The position numbers and the translations under genes are program-made. A stretch of DNA of 64,000 nucleotides from NCBI GenBank assembly GCA_949752795.1, contig CATKHW010000392.1, positions 338,629 to 402,628 of the forward strand, read 5' to 3'. Positions within the stretch are counted from its first letter, which is position 1. Each line of letters opens with the position of its first letter. Below are positions 13,213-25,391 of this stretch, one piece after another. This DNA is from Hyperoodon ampullatus. Its lineage: Eukaryota; Chordata; Mammalia; Artiodactyla; Ziphiidae. The notes below the pieces were generated by a model. It was not told the origin of the DNA, searched no databases, and worked only from the letters and a program-made list of their open reading frames with translations.

Positions 13213-14951
13213 CTTGGCTAAAAAGGGCGTATGCGTTTTCTCCTGAATATATTCAGGAGAAAACGCATACGCCCTTTTTGGCTAAGTGCATCATTGTCGA
13301 AGTTGTGCCCCTCTTCCTGTGCTTTAAAGGCGATTCCAACGTACCTCTTGAAATCTGTTTCCTGCTATTCTGCCTCGCTTTCAAGTCCGCCTCGTTGCCT
13401 TCCCTCAACAGATTTTTGGACGATAGTTGACCTTTATTACTCTGCCAGTTTGTGAATTGCTGTGCCCCTGAGCTCCATTTTTCAACTCGTTTTTGGTGAG
13501 CTGACTGCAGGTCCAAAATTTTGGTTCAGGACCTATACTGGTTCCCGGTGGGTGGCTGAGACTTTGGTTAATTCTTCTTCCTGCCGGGAAATTACAGTGA
13601 TATGTGCCCGTCCAAATGCCTAACAGCTACTCTCTCATTGGTTCTCCCTCTTCCCTTTCATCCTCTACCAAATTGGCAACCTGTGTGAACCAGGAGGTTA
13701 AAGGGGCTGTCTCTGCAAGTTGGGAGGTTGAGAGTAAAGCAGATGGAAGGTCAAACCGGAGCACCAGGAGAGGGACTATTCGTTGAGTTTTAGAAACCTT
13801 TCGTATTCACAGTGTGTCCGTTCTCTAGGTTTCCCGTACATGTTATAGCTGTAGTAATATTCCCTTCAACCTGGAGAGTTGGGACCCATGGAATGTGTGC
13901 CATGCATTATTGCTTTAAAGGGTCTGTATTTGCTCATCCAATCTCACCAATCCTCTCAGTCCCAAGTGTCCAGCCTTATGCCACATTCAGCTGTCGTTGT
14001 AGATAGGGTCATTCCAGGTTTCATCAGAGAACCTGAAGGAATTGTAAAGAATTTCCCAGTTGTTTTGTTTTATATTTGAAATTCCTTTTTATAGTGGGTT
14101 TGAGCTGATTCTCCCTGCCATGTTTATGCCAGTCTAGACACACTTGATTCCCTTACGGAGACATATCAATACATAGGTTTTAAGATTCTTACTAGTCAGA
14201 TATATTCCTCTGCGGGAAATATGGGGTTTTGAGTCCCTTTCACTGAGGAAGGTGTAGGTCTTGTCTATTCCATAGTTGGTTTTTGGAACGGTACCTGTGC
14301 TTATATCAAACTCTGGTTTTATGCATCACCCCACGTCTCCTTCCTCCTTAAGCAGGCATAAGAGTGTTTTCTAAATGTGAGACACTGATCTCCTTCCTAA
14401 CTCAGTTCAAGTGTAGCCATGTTTACAGGATCTTCAAAAGTGATTTCTTATGATAAGTTTCTTTTTCTCTGTGACTTATTTCACTTAGAATCATCGTACC
14501 TGAATCCACCCATTTTGCTGCTACTGGTCTTATGACATTGATTTCATGGCTGAGGGATATTCCATCGTACGTAAGTACCACAATTTTTTGAACCATTTTT
14601 ATATTTCCTGGGATATTTAAGGTGTACCCAAGTTGAGGTCCTTGTAAGCAGTGCAGCCCTAAATTTTGGGGTGGCTCTGTCTTATTGATTTTTAGTTTTC
14701 CCAAGGTATATTCCCTAGACTGGAAGTGCCCTTGGCTCTGTAGCTCTGTTCTTTACTTGTTTTAGGGAACACAATGTACTCCTCCAGAGAGGCAGTTGGC
14801 AATTTACATCCCACCCATCAGCATAAAAAGGCTCCCTGTTCTCCAGGGCCTGTCTTGCCTTTCTGGTTTTTACACATTTTGTGGATGTCCCTTTTGACCG
14901 GTGGGAAGTGATACTTCTTTGTAGTGCAGATTTGCATTGCCCGCTTGCTTG
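13213..14951. repeat. Satellite unit 8
   Basis: Length 1,739. In palindrome 13213-13286 both arms carry TTGGCTA instead of TTGGCCA, which gives two mismatched pairs. The GAGAGTAAAG variant of unit 5 recurs near 13,730. L1 frame open at 14423-14704 (minus). Confidence 0.92.
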
Positions 14952-16690
14952 CTTGGCCAAAAAGGGCGTATGCGTTTTCTCCTGAATATATTCAGGAGAA
15001 AACGCATACGCCCTTTTTGGCCACGTGCATCATTGTCGAAGTTGTGCCCTTCTTACTGTGCTTTAAAGGTGATTCTAATGTACCTCTTGAAATCTGTTTC
15101 CTTCTATTCTGACTCGCTTTCAAGTCCGCCTCGTTGCCTTCCCTCAACAGATTTTTGGACGATAGTTGTCCTTTATTACTCGGCCAGTTTGTGAATTGCT
15201 GTACCCCTGAGCTCCATTTTTCAACTCGTTTTAGGTGAGCTGACCGCAAGTCCAAAATTTTGGTTCAGGACCTATACTGGTTCCCGGTGGGGGGCTGAGA
15301 GTTTGGTTAATTCTTCTTCCTGCCGGGAAATTACAGTGATATGTGCCCGTATAAATGCCTAACAGCTACTCTCTCATTGGTTCTCCCTCTTCCCTTTCAT
15401 CCTCTGCCAAATTGGCAACCTGTGCGAACCAGGAGGTTAAAGGGGCTGTCTCTCCAAGTTGGGAGGTTGATAGTAAAGCAGATGGAAAGTCAAACCGGAG
15501 CACCAGGAGAGGGTCTATTCGTTGAGTTTTAGAAACCTTTCGTATTCACAGTGTGTCCGTTCTCTAGGTTTCCCGTACATGTTATAACTGTAGTAATTTT
15601 CCCTTCAACCTGGAGAGTTGGGACCCATGGAATGTGTGACATGCATTATTGCTATAAAGTGTCTGCATTTGCTCACCCAATCTCACCAATCCCCTCAGTC
15701 CCAAGTGTCCAGCCTTATGCCACATCCAGCTGTCGTTGTAGATAGGGTCATTCCAGGTTTCATCAGAGACCCTGAAGGAATTGTAAAGAATTTCCCAGTA
15801 TTTTTGTTTTGGTTTTGAAATTCCTTTTTATAGTGGGTTTGAGCTGATTCTCACTGCCATGTTTATGCCAGTCTAGACACACTTGATTCCCTTATGGAGA
15901 CATATCAATACATAGGTTTTAAGATTCTTACTAGTCAGATATATTCCTCTGCGGGAAATATGGGGTTTTGAGTCCCTTTCACTGAGGAAGGTGTAGGTCT
16001 TGTCTATTCCATAGTTGGTTTTTGGAACGGTACCTGTGCTTATATCAAACTCTGATTTTATGCATCACCCCACCTCTCCTTCCCCCTTAAGCAGGCATAA
16101 GAGTGTTTTCTAAATGTGAGACACTGTTCTCTTTCCTAACTCAGTTCAAGTGTAGCCATGTTTACAGGATCTTCATAAGTGATATCTTATGATAAGTTTC
16201 TTTTTCTCTGTGACTTATTTCACTTAGAATCATCGTACCTGAATCCACCCATTTTGCTGCTACTGGTCTTATGACATTGATTTCATGGCTGAGGGATATT
16301 CCATTGTACGTAAGTACCACAATTTTTTGAACCATTTTTATATTTCCTGGGATATTTAAGGTGTACCCAAGTTGAGGTCCTTGTAAGCAGTGCAGCCCTA
16401 AATTTTGGGGTGGCTCTGTCTTATTGATCTTCAGTTTTCCCAAGGTGTATTCCCTAGACTGGAAGTGCCCTTGGCTCTGTAGCTCTGTTCTTTACTTGTT
16501 TTAGGGAACACAATGTACTCCTCCAGAGAGGCAGTTGGCAATTTACATCCCGCCCATCAGCATAAGAATGCTCCCTCTTCTCCAGGGCCTGTCTTGCCTT
16601 TCTGGTTTTTACACATTTTGTGGATGTCCCTTTTGACCGGTGGGAAGTGATACTTCTTTGTAGTGCAGATTTGCATTGCCCGCTTGCTTG
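14952..16690. repeat. Satellite unit 9
   Basis: Length 1,739. Palindrome 14952-15025 has one mismatch (right end CCACG). CTTCTTACTGTG follows near 15,049, shared with unit 10. L1 frame open at 16162-16443 (minus). Confidence 0.92.
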
Positions 16691-18429
16691 CTTGGCCAAA
16701 AAGGGCGTATGCGTTTTCTCCTGAATATATTCAGGAGAAAACGCATACGCCCTTTTTGGCCACGTGCATCATTGTCGAAGTTGTGCCCTTCTTACTGTGC
16801 TTTAAAGGTGATTCCAACGTACCTCTTGAAATCTGTTTCCTGCTATTCTGCCTCGCTTTCAAGTCCGCCTCGTTGCCTTTCCTCAACAGATTTTTGGACG
16901 ATAGTTGTCCTTTATTACTCGGCCAGTTTGTGAATTGCTGTGCCCCTGAGCTCCATTTTTCAACTCGTTTTTGGTGAGCTGACCGCAAGTCCAAAATTTT
17001 GGTTCAGGACCTATGCTGGTTCCCGGTGAGTGGCTGAGACTTTGGTTAATTCTTCTTCCTGCCGGGAAATTACAGTGATATGTGCCCGTCCAAATGCCTA
17101 ACAGCTACTCTCTCATTGTTTCTCCCTCATCCCTTTCATCCTCTGCCAAATTGGCAACCTGTGCGAACCAGGAGGTTAAAGGGGCTGTCTCTCCAAGTTG
17201 GGAGGTTGATAGTAAAGCAGGTGGAAAGTCAAACCGGAGCACCAGGAGAGGGACTATTCGTTGAGTTTTAGAAACCTTTCGTATTCACAGAGTGTCCGTT
17301 CTCTAGGTTTCCCGTACATGTTATAACTGTAGTAATATTCCCTTCAAACTGGAGAGTTGGGACCCATGGAATGGGTGCCATGCATTATTGCTTTAAAGGG
17401 TCTGCATTTGCTCACCCAATCTCACCAATCCTCTCAGTCCCAAGTGTCCAGCATTATGCCACATCCAGCTGTCGTTGTAGATAGGGTCATTCCAGGTTTC
17501 ATCAGAGACTCTGAAGGAATTGTAAAGAATTTCACAGTTTTTTTGTTTTGTTTTTGAAATTCCTTTTTATAGTGGGTTTGAGCTGATTCTCGCTGCCATG
17601 TTTATGCCAGTCTAGACACACTTGATTCCCTTACGGAGACATATCAATACATAGGTTTTAAGATTCTTACTAGTCAGATATTTTCCTCTGCGGGAAATAT
17701 GGGGTTTTGAGTCCTTTTCACTGAGGAAGGTGTAGGTCTTGTCTATTCCATAGTTGGTTTTTGGAATGGTACCTGTGCTTATATGAAACTCTGGTTTTAT
17801 GCATCACCCCACCTCTCCTTCCCCCTTAAGCAGGCATAAGAGTGTTTTCTAAATGTGAGCCACTGTTCTCTTTCCTAACTCAGTTCAAGTGTAGCCATGT
17901 TTACAGGATCTTCATAAGTGATATCTTATGATAAGTTTCTTTTTCTGTGTGACTTATTTCACTTAGAATCATCGTACCTGAATCCACCCATTTTGCTGCT
18001 ACTGGTCTTATGACATTGATTTAATGGCTGAGGGATATTCCATCGTACGTAAGTACCACAATTTTTTGAACCATTTTTGTATTTCATGGGATATTTAAGG
18101 TGTACCCAAGTTGAGGTCCTTGTAAGCAGTGCAGCCCTAAATTTTGGGGTGGCTGTGTCTTATTGATTTTCAGTTTTCCCAAGGTATATTCCCTAGACTG
18201 GAAGTGCCCTTGGCTCTGTAGCTCTGTTCTTTACTTGTTTTAGGGAACACAATGTACTCCTCCAGAGAGGCAGTTGGCAATTTACATCCCCCCCATCAGC
18301 ATAACAAGACTCCCTGTTCTCCAGGGCCTGTCTTGCCTTTCTGGTTTTTACACATTTTGTGGATATCCCTTTTGACCGGTGGGAAGTGATACTTCTTTGT
18401 AGTGCAGATTTGCATTGCCCGCTTGCTTG
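16691..18429. repeat. Satellite unit 10
   Basis: Length 1,739. Palindrome 16691-16764 carries the CCACG variant of unit 9. The L1 frame is stopped by TAA on the minus strand at 18021-18023, where other units have GAA. Confidence 0.92.
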
Positions 18430-20167
18430 CTTGGCCAAAAAGGGCGTATTCATTTTCTCCTGAATATATTCAGGAGGAAACGCATACGCCCTTTTTGGCC
18501 AAGTGCATCATTGTCGAAGTTGTGCCCCTCTTCCTGTGCTTTAAAGGCGATTCCAACGTACCTCTTGAAATCTGTTTCCTGCTATTCTGCCTCGCTTTCA
18601 AGTCCGCCTCGTTGCCTTCCCTCAACAGATTTTTCACGATAGTTGTCCTTTATTACTCGACCAGTTTGTGAATTGCTGTGCCCCTGAGCTCCATTTTTCA
18701 ACTCGTTTTTGGTGAGCTGACCGCAATTCCAAAATTTTGGTTCAGGACCTATACTGGTTCCCGGTGGGGGGCTGAGACTTTGGTTAATTCTTCTTCCTGC
18801 CGGGAAATTAGAGTGATATGTGCCCGTCCAAATGCCTAACAGCTACTCTCTCATTGGTTCTCCCTCTTCCCTTTCATCCTCTGCCAAATTGGCAACCTGT
18901 GCGAACCAGGAGGTTAAAGTGGCTGTCTCTCCAAGTTGGGAGGTTGATAGTAAAGCAGATGGAAAGTCAAACCAGAGCACCAGGAGAGGGACTATTCGTT
19001 GAGTTTTAGAAACCTTTCGTATTCACAGTGTGTCCGTTCTCTAGGTTTCCCGTACATGTTATAACTGTAGTAATATTCCCTTCAACCTGTAGAGTTGGGA
19101 CCCATGGAATGGGTGCCATGCATTATTGCTTTAAAGGGTCTGCATTTGTTCACCCAATCTCACCAATCCTCTGAGTCGCAAGTGTCCAGCCTTATGCCAC
19201 ATCCAGCTGTCGTTGTAGATAGGGTCATTCCAGATATCAGCATTGACCCTGAAGGAATTGTAAAGAATTTCCCAGTTTTTTTGTTTTGTTTTTGAAATTC
19301 CTTTTTATAGTAGGTTTGAGCTGATTCTCGTTGCCATGTTTATGCCAGTCTAGACACACTTGATTCCCTTACGGAGACATATCAATACATAGGTTTTAAG
19401 ATTCTTACTAGTCAGATATATTCCTCTGCGGGAAATATGGGGTTTTGAGTCCCTTTCACTGAGGAAGGTGTAGGTCTTGGCTATACCATAGTTGGTTTTT
19501 GGAACGGTACCTGTGCTTATATCAAACTCTGGTTTTATGCATCACCCGACCTCTCCTTCCCCCTTAAGCAGGCATAAGGGTGTTTTCTAAATGTGAGACA
19601 CTGTTCTCTTTCCTAACTCAGTTCAAGTGTAGCCATGTTTATAGGATCTTCATAAGTGATATCTTATGATAAGTTTCTTTTTCTGTGTGACTTATTTCAC
19701 TTAGAATCATCGTACCTGAATCCACCCATTTTGCTGCTACTGGTCTTATGATATTGATTTCATGGCTGAGGGATATTCCATCGTACGTAAGTACCACAAT
19801 TTTTTGAACCATTTTTATATTTCCTGGGAAACTTAATGTGTATCCAAGTTGAGGTCCTTGTAAGTAGTGCAGCCCTAAATTTTGGGGTGGCTCTGTCTTA
19901 TTGATTTTCAGTTTTCCCAAGGTATATTCCCTAGACTGGAAGTGCCCTTGGCTCTGTAGCTCTGTTCTTTACTTGTTTTAGGGAACACAATGCACTCCTC
20001 CAGAGAGGCAGTTGGCAATTTACATCCCGCCCATCAGCATAACAAGGCTCCCTGTTCTCCAGGGCCTGTCTTGCCTTTCTGGTTTTTACACATTTTGTGG
20101 ATGTCCCTTTTGACCGGTGGGAAGTGATACTTCTTTGTAGTGCAGATTTGCATAGCCCGCTTGCTTG
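18430..20167. repeat. Satellite unit 11
   Basis: Length 1,738. Palindrome 18430-18503 has three mismatches. Two are in the left arm (TGCG to TTCA), and the same pair appears mirrored in the right arm of unit 12. One base is missing near 18,634 (TTTTTCACG for TTTTTGGACG). L1 frame open at 19639-19920 (minus). Confidence 0.92.
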
Positions 20168-21906
20168 CTTGGCCAAAAAGGGCGTATGCGTTTTCTCCTG
20201 AATATATTCAGGAGAAAATGAATACACACTTTTTGGCCAATTGCATCATTGTCGAAGTTGTGCCCCTCTTCCTGTGATTTAAAGACGATTCCAACGTACA
20301 TCTTGAAATCTGTTTCCTGCTATTCTGACTCGCATTCAAGTCCACCTCGTTGCCTTCCCTCAACAGATTTTTGGACGATAGTTGTCCTTTATTACTTGGC
20401 CAATTTGTGACTTGCTGTGCCCCTGAGCTCCATTTTTCAACTCGTTTTTGGTGAGCTGACCGCAAGTCCAAAATTTTGGTTCAGGACCTATACTGGTTCC
20501 CGGTGGGTGGCTGAGACTTTGGTTAATTCTTCTTCCTGCCGGGAAATTACAGTGATATTTGCCCGTCCAAATGCCTAACAGCTACTCTCTCCTAGGTTCT
20601 CCCTCTTCCCTTTCATCCTCTGCCAAATTGGCAACCTGTGTGAACCAGGAGGTTAAAGGGGCTGTCTCTCCAAGTTGGGAGGTTGATAGTAAAGCAGATG
20701 AAAAGTCAAACCGGAGCACCAGGAGTGGGAGTATTCGTTGAGTTTTAGAAATCTTTCGTATTCACAGTGTGTCCGTTCTCTAGGATTCCCGTACATGTTA
20801 TAGCTGTAGTAATATTCCCTTCAACATGGAGAGTTGGGGCCCATGGAATGGGTGCCAGGCATTTGTGATTTAAAGGGTCTGCATTTGCTCACCCAATCTC
20901 ACCAATCCTCTCAGTCCCAAGTGTCCTTCCTTATGCCACATCCAGCTGTCGTTGTAGATAGGGTCATTCCAGGTTTCATCAGGGACCCTGAAGGAATTGT
21001 AAAGAATTTCCCAGTTTTTCTGTTTTGTTTTTGAAATTCCTTTTTATAGTGGGTTTGAGCTGATTCTTGCTGCCATGTTTATGCCAGTCTAGACACACTT
21101 GATTCCCTTACGGAGACATATCAATACATAGGTTTTAAGATTCTTACTAGTCTGATATATTCCTCTGCGGGAAATATGGGGTTTTGAGTCCCTTTCACTG
21201 AGGAAGGTGTAGGTCTTGTGTATTACATAGTAGGTTTTTGGAACGGTACTTGTGCTTATATCAAACTCTGGTTTTATGCATCACCCCACCTCTCCTTCCC
21301 CCTTAAGCAGGCATAAGAGTGTTTTCTAAATGTGAGACACTGTTCTCTTTCCTAACTCAGTTCAAGTGTAGCCATGTTTATAGGATCTTCATAAGTGATA
21401 TCTTATGATAAGTTTCTTTTTCTGTGTGACTTATTTCACTTAGAATCATCGTACCTGAATCCACCCATTTTGCTGCTACTGGTCTTATGACATTGATTTC
21501 ATGGCTGAGGGATATTCCATTGTACGTAAGTACCACAATTTTTTGAACCATTTTAATATTTCCTGGGATACTTAAGGTGTATCAAAGTTGAGGTCCTTGT
21601 AAGCAGTGCAGCCCTAAATTTTGGGGTGGCTCTGCCTTATTGATTTTCAGTTTTCCCAAGGTATATTCCCTAGACTGGAAGTGCCCTTGGCTCTGTAGCT
21701 CTGTTGTTTACTTGTTTTAGGGAACAGAATGCACTCCTCCAGAGAGGCAGTTGGCAATTTACGTCCCGCCCATCAGCATAACAAGGCTCCCAGTTCTCCA
21801 CGGCCTGTCTTGCCTTTCTGGTTTTTACACATTTTGTGGATGTCCCTTTTGAGCGGTGGGAAGTGATACTTCTTTGTAGTGCAGATTTGCATTGCCCGCT
21901 TGCTTG
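20168..21906. repeat. Satellite unit 12 (most diverged intact-length palindrome)
   Basis: Length 1,739. Palindrome 20168-20241 has an ordinary left arm but a right arm with five changes, including ATGAAT for ACGCAT, the mirror image of the unit 11 left-arm variant. The L1 frame is stopped by TGA on the minus strand at 21582-21584. Confidence 0.92.
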
Positions 21907-23644
21907 CTTGGCCAAAAAGGGCGTATGCGTTTTCTCCTGAATATATTCAGGAGAAAACGCATACGCCCTTTTTGGCCAAGTGCATCATTGTCGAAATTGT
22001 GCCCCTCTTCCTGTGCTTTAAAGGCAATTCCAACGTACCTCTTGAAATCTGTTTCCTGCTATTCTGCCTCGCTTTCAAGTCCGCCTCGTTGCCTTTCCTA
22101 AACAGATTTTTGGACGATAGTTGTCCTTTATTACTCGGCCAGTTTGTGAATTGCTGTGCCCCTGAGCTCCATTTTTCAACTCGTTTTTGGTGAGCTGACC
22201 GCAAGTCCAAAATTTTGCTTCAGGACCTATACTGGTTCCTGGTGGGTGGCTGAGACTTTGGTTAATTCTTCTTCCTGCCTGGAAATTACAGTGATATGTG
22301 CCCGTCCAAATGCCTAACAGCTACTCTCTCATTGGTTCTCCCTCTTCCCTTTCATCCTCTGCCAAATTGGCAACCTGTGCGAACCAGGAGGTTAAAGGGG
22401 CTGTCTCTCCAAGTTGGGAGGTTGATAGTAAAGCAGACGGAAAGTCAAACCGGAGCACCAGGAGAGGGACTATTCGTTGAGTTTAGAAACCTTTCATATT
22501 CACAGTGTGTCCGTTCTCTAGGTTTCCCGTACATGTTATAGCTGTAGTAATATTCCCTTCAACCTGGAGAGTTGGGACCCATGTAATGGGTGCCAGGAAT
22601 TTGTGCTTTAAAGGGTCTGCATTTGCTCACCCAATCTCACCAATCGTCTCAGTCCCAAGTGTCCCTCCTTATGCCACATCCAGCTGTCGTTGTAGATAGG
22701 GTCATTCCAGGTTTCATCAGAGACCCTGAAGGAATTGTAAAGAATTTCCCAGTTTTTTTGTTTTGTTTTTGAAATTCCTTTTTATAGTGCGTTTGAGCTG
22801 ATTCTCGCTGCCATGTTTATGCCAGTCTAGACACACTTGATTCCCTTACGGAGACATATCAATACATAGGTTTTAAGATTCTTACTAGTCAGATATATTC
22901 CTCTGCAGGAAATATGGTGTTTTGAGTCCCTTTCACTGAGGAAGGTGTAGGTCTTGGCTATTCCATAGTTGGTTTTTGGAACGGTACCTGTGCTTATATC
23001 AAACTCTGGTTTTATGCATCACCCCACCTCTCCTTCCCCCTTAAGCAGGCATAAGAGTGTTTTCTAAATGTGAGACACTGTTCTCTTTCCTAACTCAGTT
23101 CAAGTGTAGCCATGTTTACAGGATCTTCATAAGTGATATCTTATGATAAGTTTCTTTTTCTCTGTGACTTATTTCACTTAGAATCATCGTACCTGAATCC
23201 AACCATTTTGCTGCTACTGGTCTTATGACATTGATTTCATGGCTGAGGGATATTCCATCGTACGTAAGTACCACAATTTTTTGAACCATTTTTATATTTC
23301 CTTGGATATTTAAGGTGTACCCAAGTTGAGGTCCTTGTAAGCAGTGCAGCCCTAAATTTTGGGGTGGCTCTGTCTTATTGATTTTCAGTTTTCCCAAGGT
23401 ATATTCCCTAGACTGGAAGTGCCCTTGGCTCTGTAGCTCTGTTGTTTACTTGTTTTAGGGAACACAATGCACTCCTCCAGAGAGGCAGTTGGCAATTTAC
23501 ATCCCGCCCATCAGCATAACAAGGCTCCCTGTTCTCCAGGGCCTGTCTTGCCTTTCTGGTTTTTACACATTTTGTGGATGTCCCTTTTGACCGGTGGGAA
23601 GTGATACTTCTTTGTAGTGCAGATTTGCATTGCCTGCTTGCTTG
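21907..23644. repeat. Satellite unit 13
   Basis: Length 1,738. Palindrome 21907-21980 is perfect over 74 bp. One T is missing near 22,482 (GAGTTTAG). L1 frame open at 23116-23397 (minus). Confidence 0.93.
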
Positions 23645-25382
23645 CTTGGCCAAAAAGGGCGTATGCGTTTTCTCCTGAATATATTCAGGAGAAAACGCAT
23701 ACGCCCTTTTTGGCCAAGTGCATCATTGTCGAAGTTGTGCCCCTCTTCCTGTGCTTTAAAGGCGATTCCAACGTACCTCTTGAAATCTGTTTCCTGCTAT
23801 TCTGCCTCGCTTTCAAGTCCGCCTCGTTGCCTTCCCTCAACAGATTTTTGGACGATCGTTGTCCTTTATTACTCGGCCAGTTTGTGAATTGCTGTACTCC
23901 TGAGCTCCTTTTTTCAACTCGTTTTTGGTGAGCTGACCGGAAGTCCAAATTTTGATTCAGGACCTATGCTGGTTCCCGGTGGGGGGCTGAGACTTTGGTT
24001 AATTCTTCTTCCTGCCGGGAAATTACAGTGATATGTGCCCGTCCAAATGCCTAACAGCTACTCTCTCATTGGTTCTCCCTCTTCCCTTTCATCCTCTGCC
24101 AAATTGGCAACCTGTGCGAACCAGGTGGTTAAAGGGGCAGTCTCTCCAAGTTGGGAGGTTGATAGTAAAGCAGGTGGAAAGTCAAACCAGAGCACCAGGA
24201 GAGGGACTATTCGTTGAGTTTTAGAAACCTTTCGTATTCACAGTGTGTCCGTTCTCTAGGATTCCCGTACATGTTATAACTGTAGTAATATTCCCTTCAA
24301 CCTGGAGAGTTGGGACCCATGGAATGGGTGCCATGCATTATTGCTTTAAAGGGTCTGCATTTGCTCACCCAATCTCACCAATCCTCTCAGTCCCAAGTCT
24401 ACAGCCTTATGCCACATCCAGCTGTCGTTGTAGATAGGGTCATTCCAGGTTTCATCAGAGACTCTGAAGGAATTGTAAAGAATTTCCCAGTTTTTTTGTT
24501 TTGTTTTTGAAATTCCTTTTTATAGTGGGTTTGAGCTGATTCTCACTGCCATGTTTATGCCAGTCTAGACACACTTGATTACCTTACGGAGACATATCAA
24601 TACATAGGTTTTAAGATTCTTACTAGTCAGATATATTCCTCTGTGGGAAATATGGTGTTTTGAGTCCCTTTCACTGAGGAAGGTGTAGGTCTTGTCTATT
24701 CCATAGTTGGTTTTTGGAACGGTACCTGTGCTTATATCAAACTCTGGTTTTATGCATCACCCCACCTCTCTTTCCCCCTTAAGCAGGCATAAGAGTGTTT
24801 TCTAAATGTGAGACACTGTTCTCTTTCCTAACTCAGTTCAAGTGTAGCCATGTTTACAGGATCTTCATAAGTGATATCTTATGATACATTTCTTTTTCTG
24901 TGTGACTTATTTCACTTAGAATCATCGTACCTGAATCCACCCATTTTGCTGCTACTGGTCTTATGTCATTGATTTCATGGCTGAGGGATATTCCATCGTA
25001 CGTAAGTACCACAATTTTTTGAACCATTTTTATATTTCCTGGGATATTTAAGGTGTACACAAGTTGAGGTCCTTGTAAGCAGTGCAGCCCTAAATTTTGG
25101 AGTGGCTGTGTCTTTTTGATTTTCAGTTTTCCCAAGGTATATTCCGTAGAATGGAAGTACCCTTGGCTCTGTAGCTCTGTTCTTTACTTTTTTTAGGGAA
25201 CACAATGCACTCCTCCAGAGAGGCAGTTGGAAATTTATATCCCGCCCATCCGCATAACAAGGCCCCCTGTTCTCAAGGGCCTGTCTTGCCTTTCCGGTTT
25301 TTACACATTTTGTGGATGTCCCTTTTGACCGGTGGGAAGTGATACTTCTTTGTAGTGCAGATTTGCATTGCCCGCTTGCTTG
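23645..25382. repeat. Satellite unit 14
   Basis: Length 1,738. Palindrome 23645-23718 is perfect. One base is missing near 23,950. L1 frame open at 24854-25135 (minus). A longer minus-strand frame at 24975-25391 is open because the usual TAG is TAC here. Confidence 0.93.
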
Positions 25383-25391
25383 CTTGGCCAA
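24975..25391 (-). pseudogene. L1 ORF2 C-terminal relic with the longest open frame
   Basis: A 138-codon minus-strand frame holds, in order, LPLWRSALCSLKKVKN, GIYLGKTENQ, QKDTATPKFRAALL and KYPRKYKNGSKNCGTY. These parallel the PLW..., LLGIYP.., QKD.CTP.F.AAL and W.K.MW.IY signatures of the L1 ORF2 C-terminal region. It is open only because the usual TAG before GIY is TAC in this unit. It ends shortly after, and the following TMEY.SA.K and ILSE.S motifs lie in two other frames, so at least two frameshifts separate them. There is no reverse transcriptase or endonuclease domain. It is a dead fragment inside satellite DNA, not a gene. Confidence 0.8.

Noticed and set aside
13213..13286. TTGGCTA in both arms of unit 8 as another case of arm exchange
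   Set aside because: The change is the same in direct orientation, not mirrored, so it breaks symmetry in two pairs. It could be two independent C-to-T changes and does not support exchange between arms.
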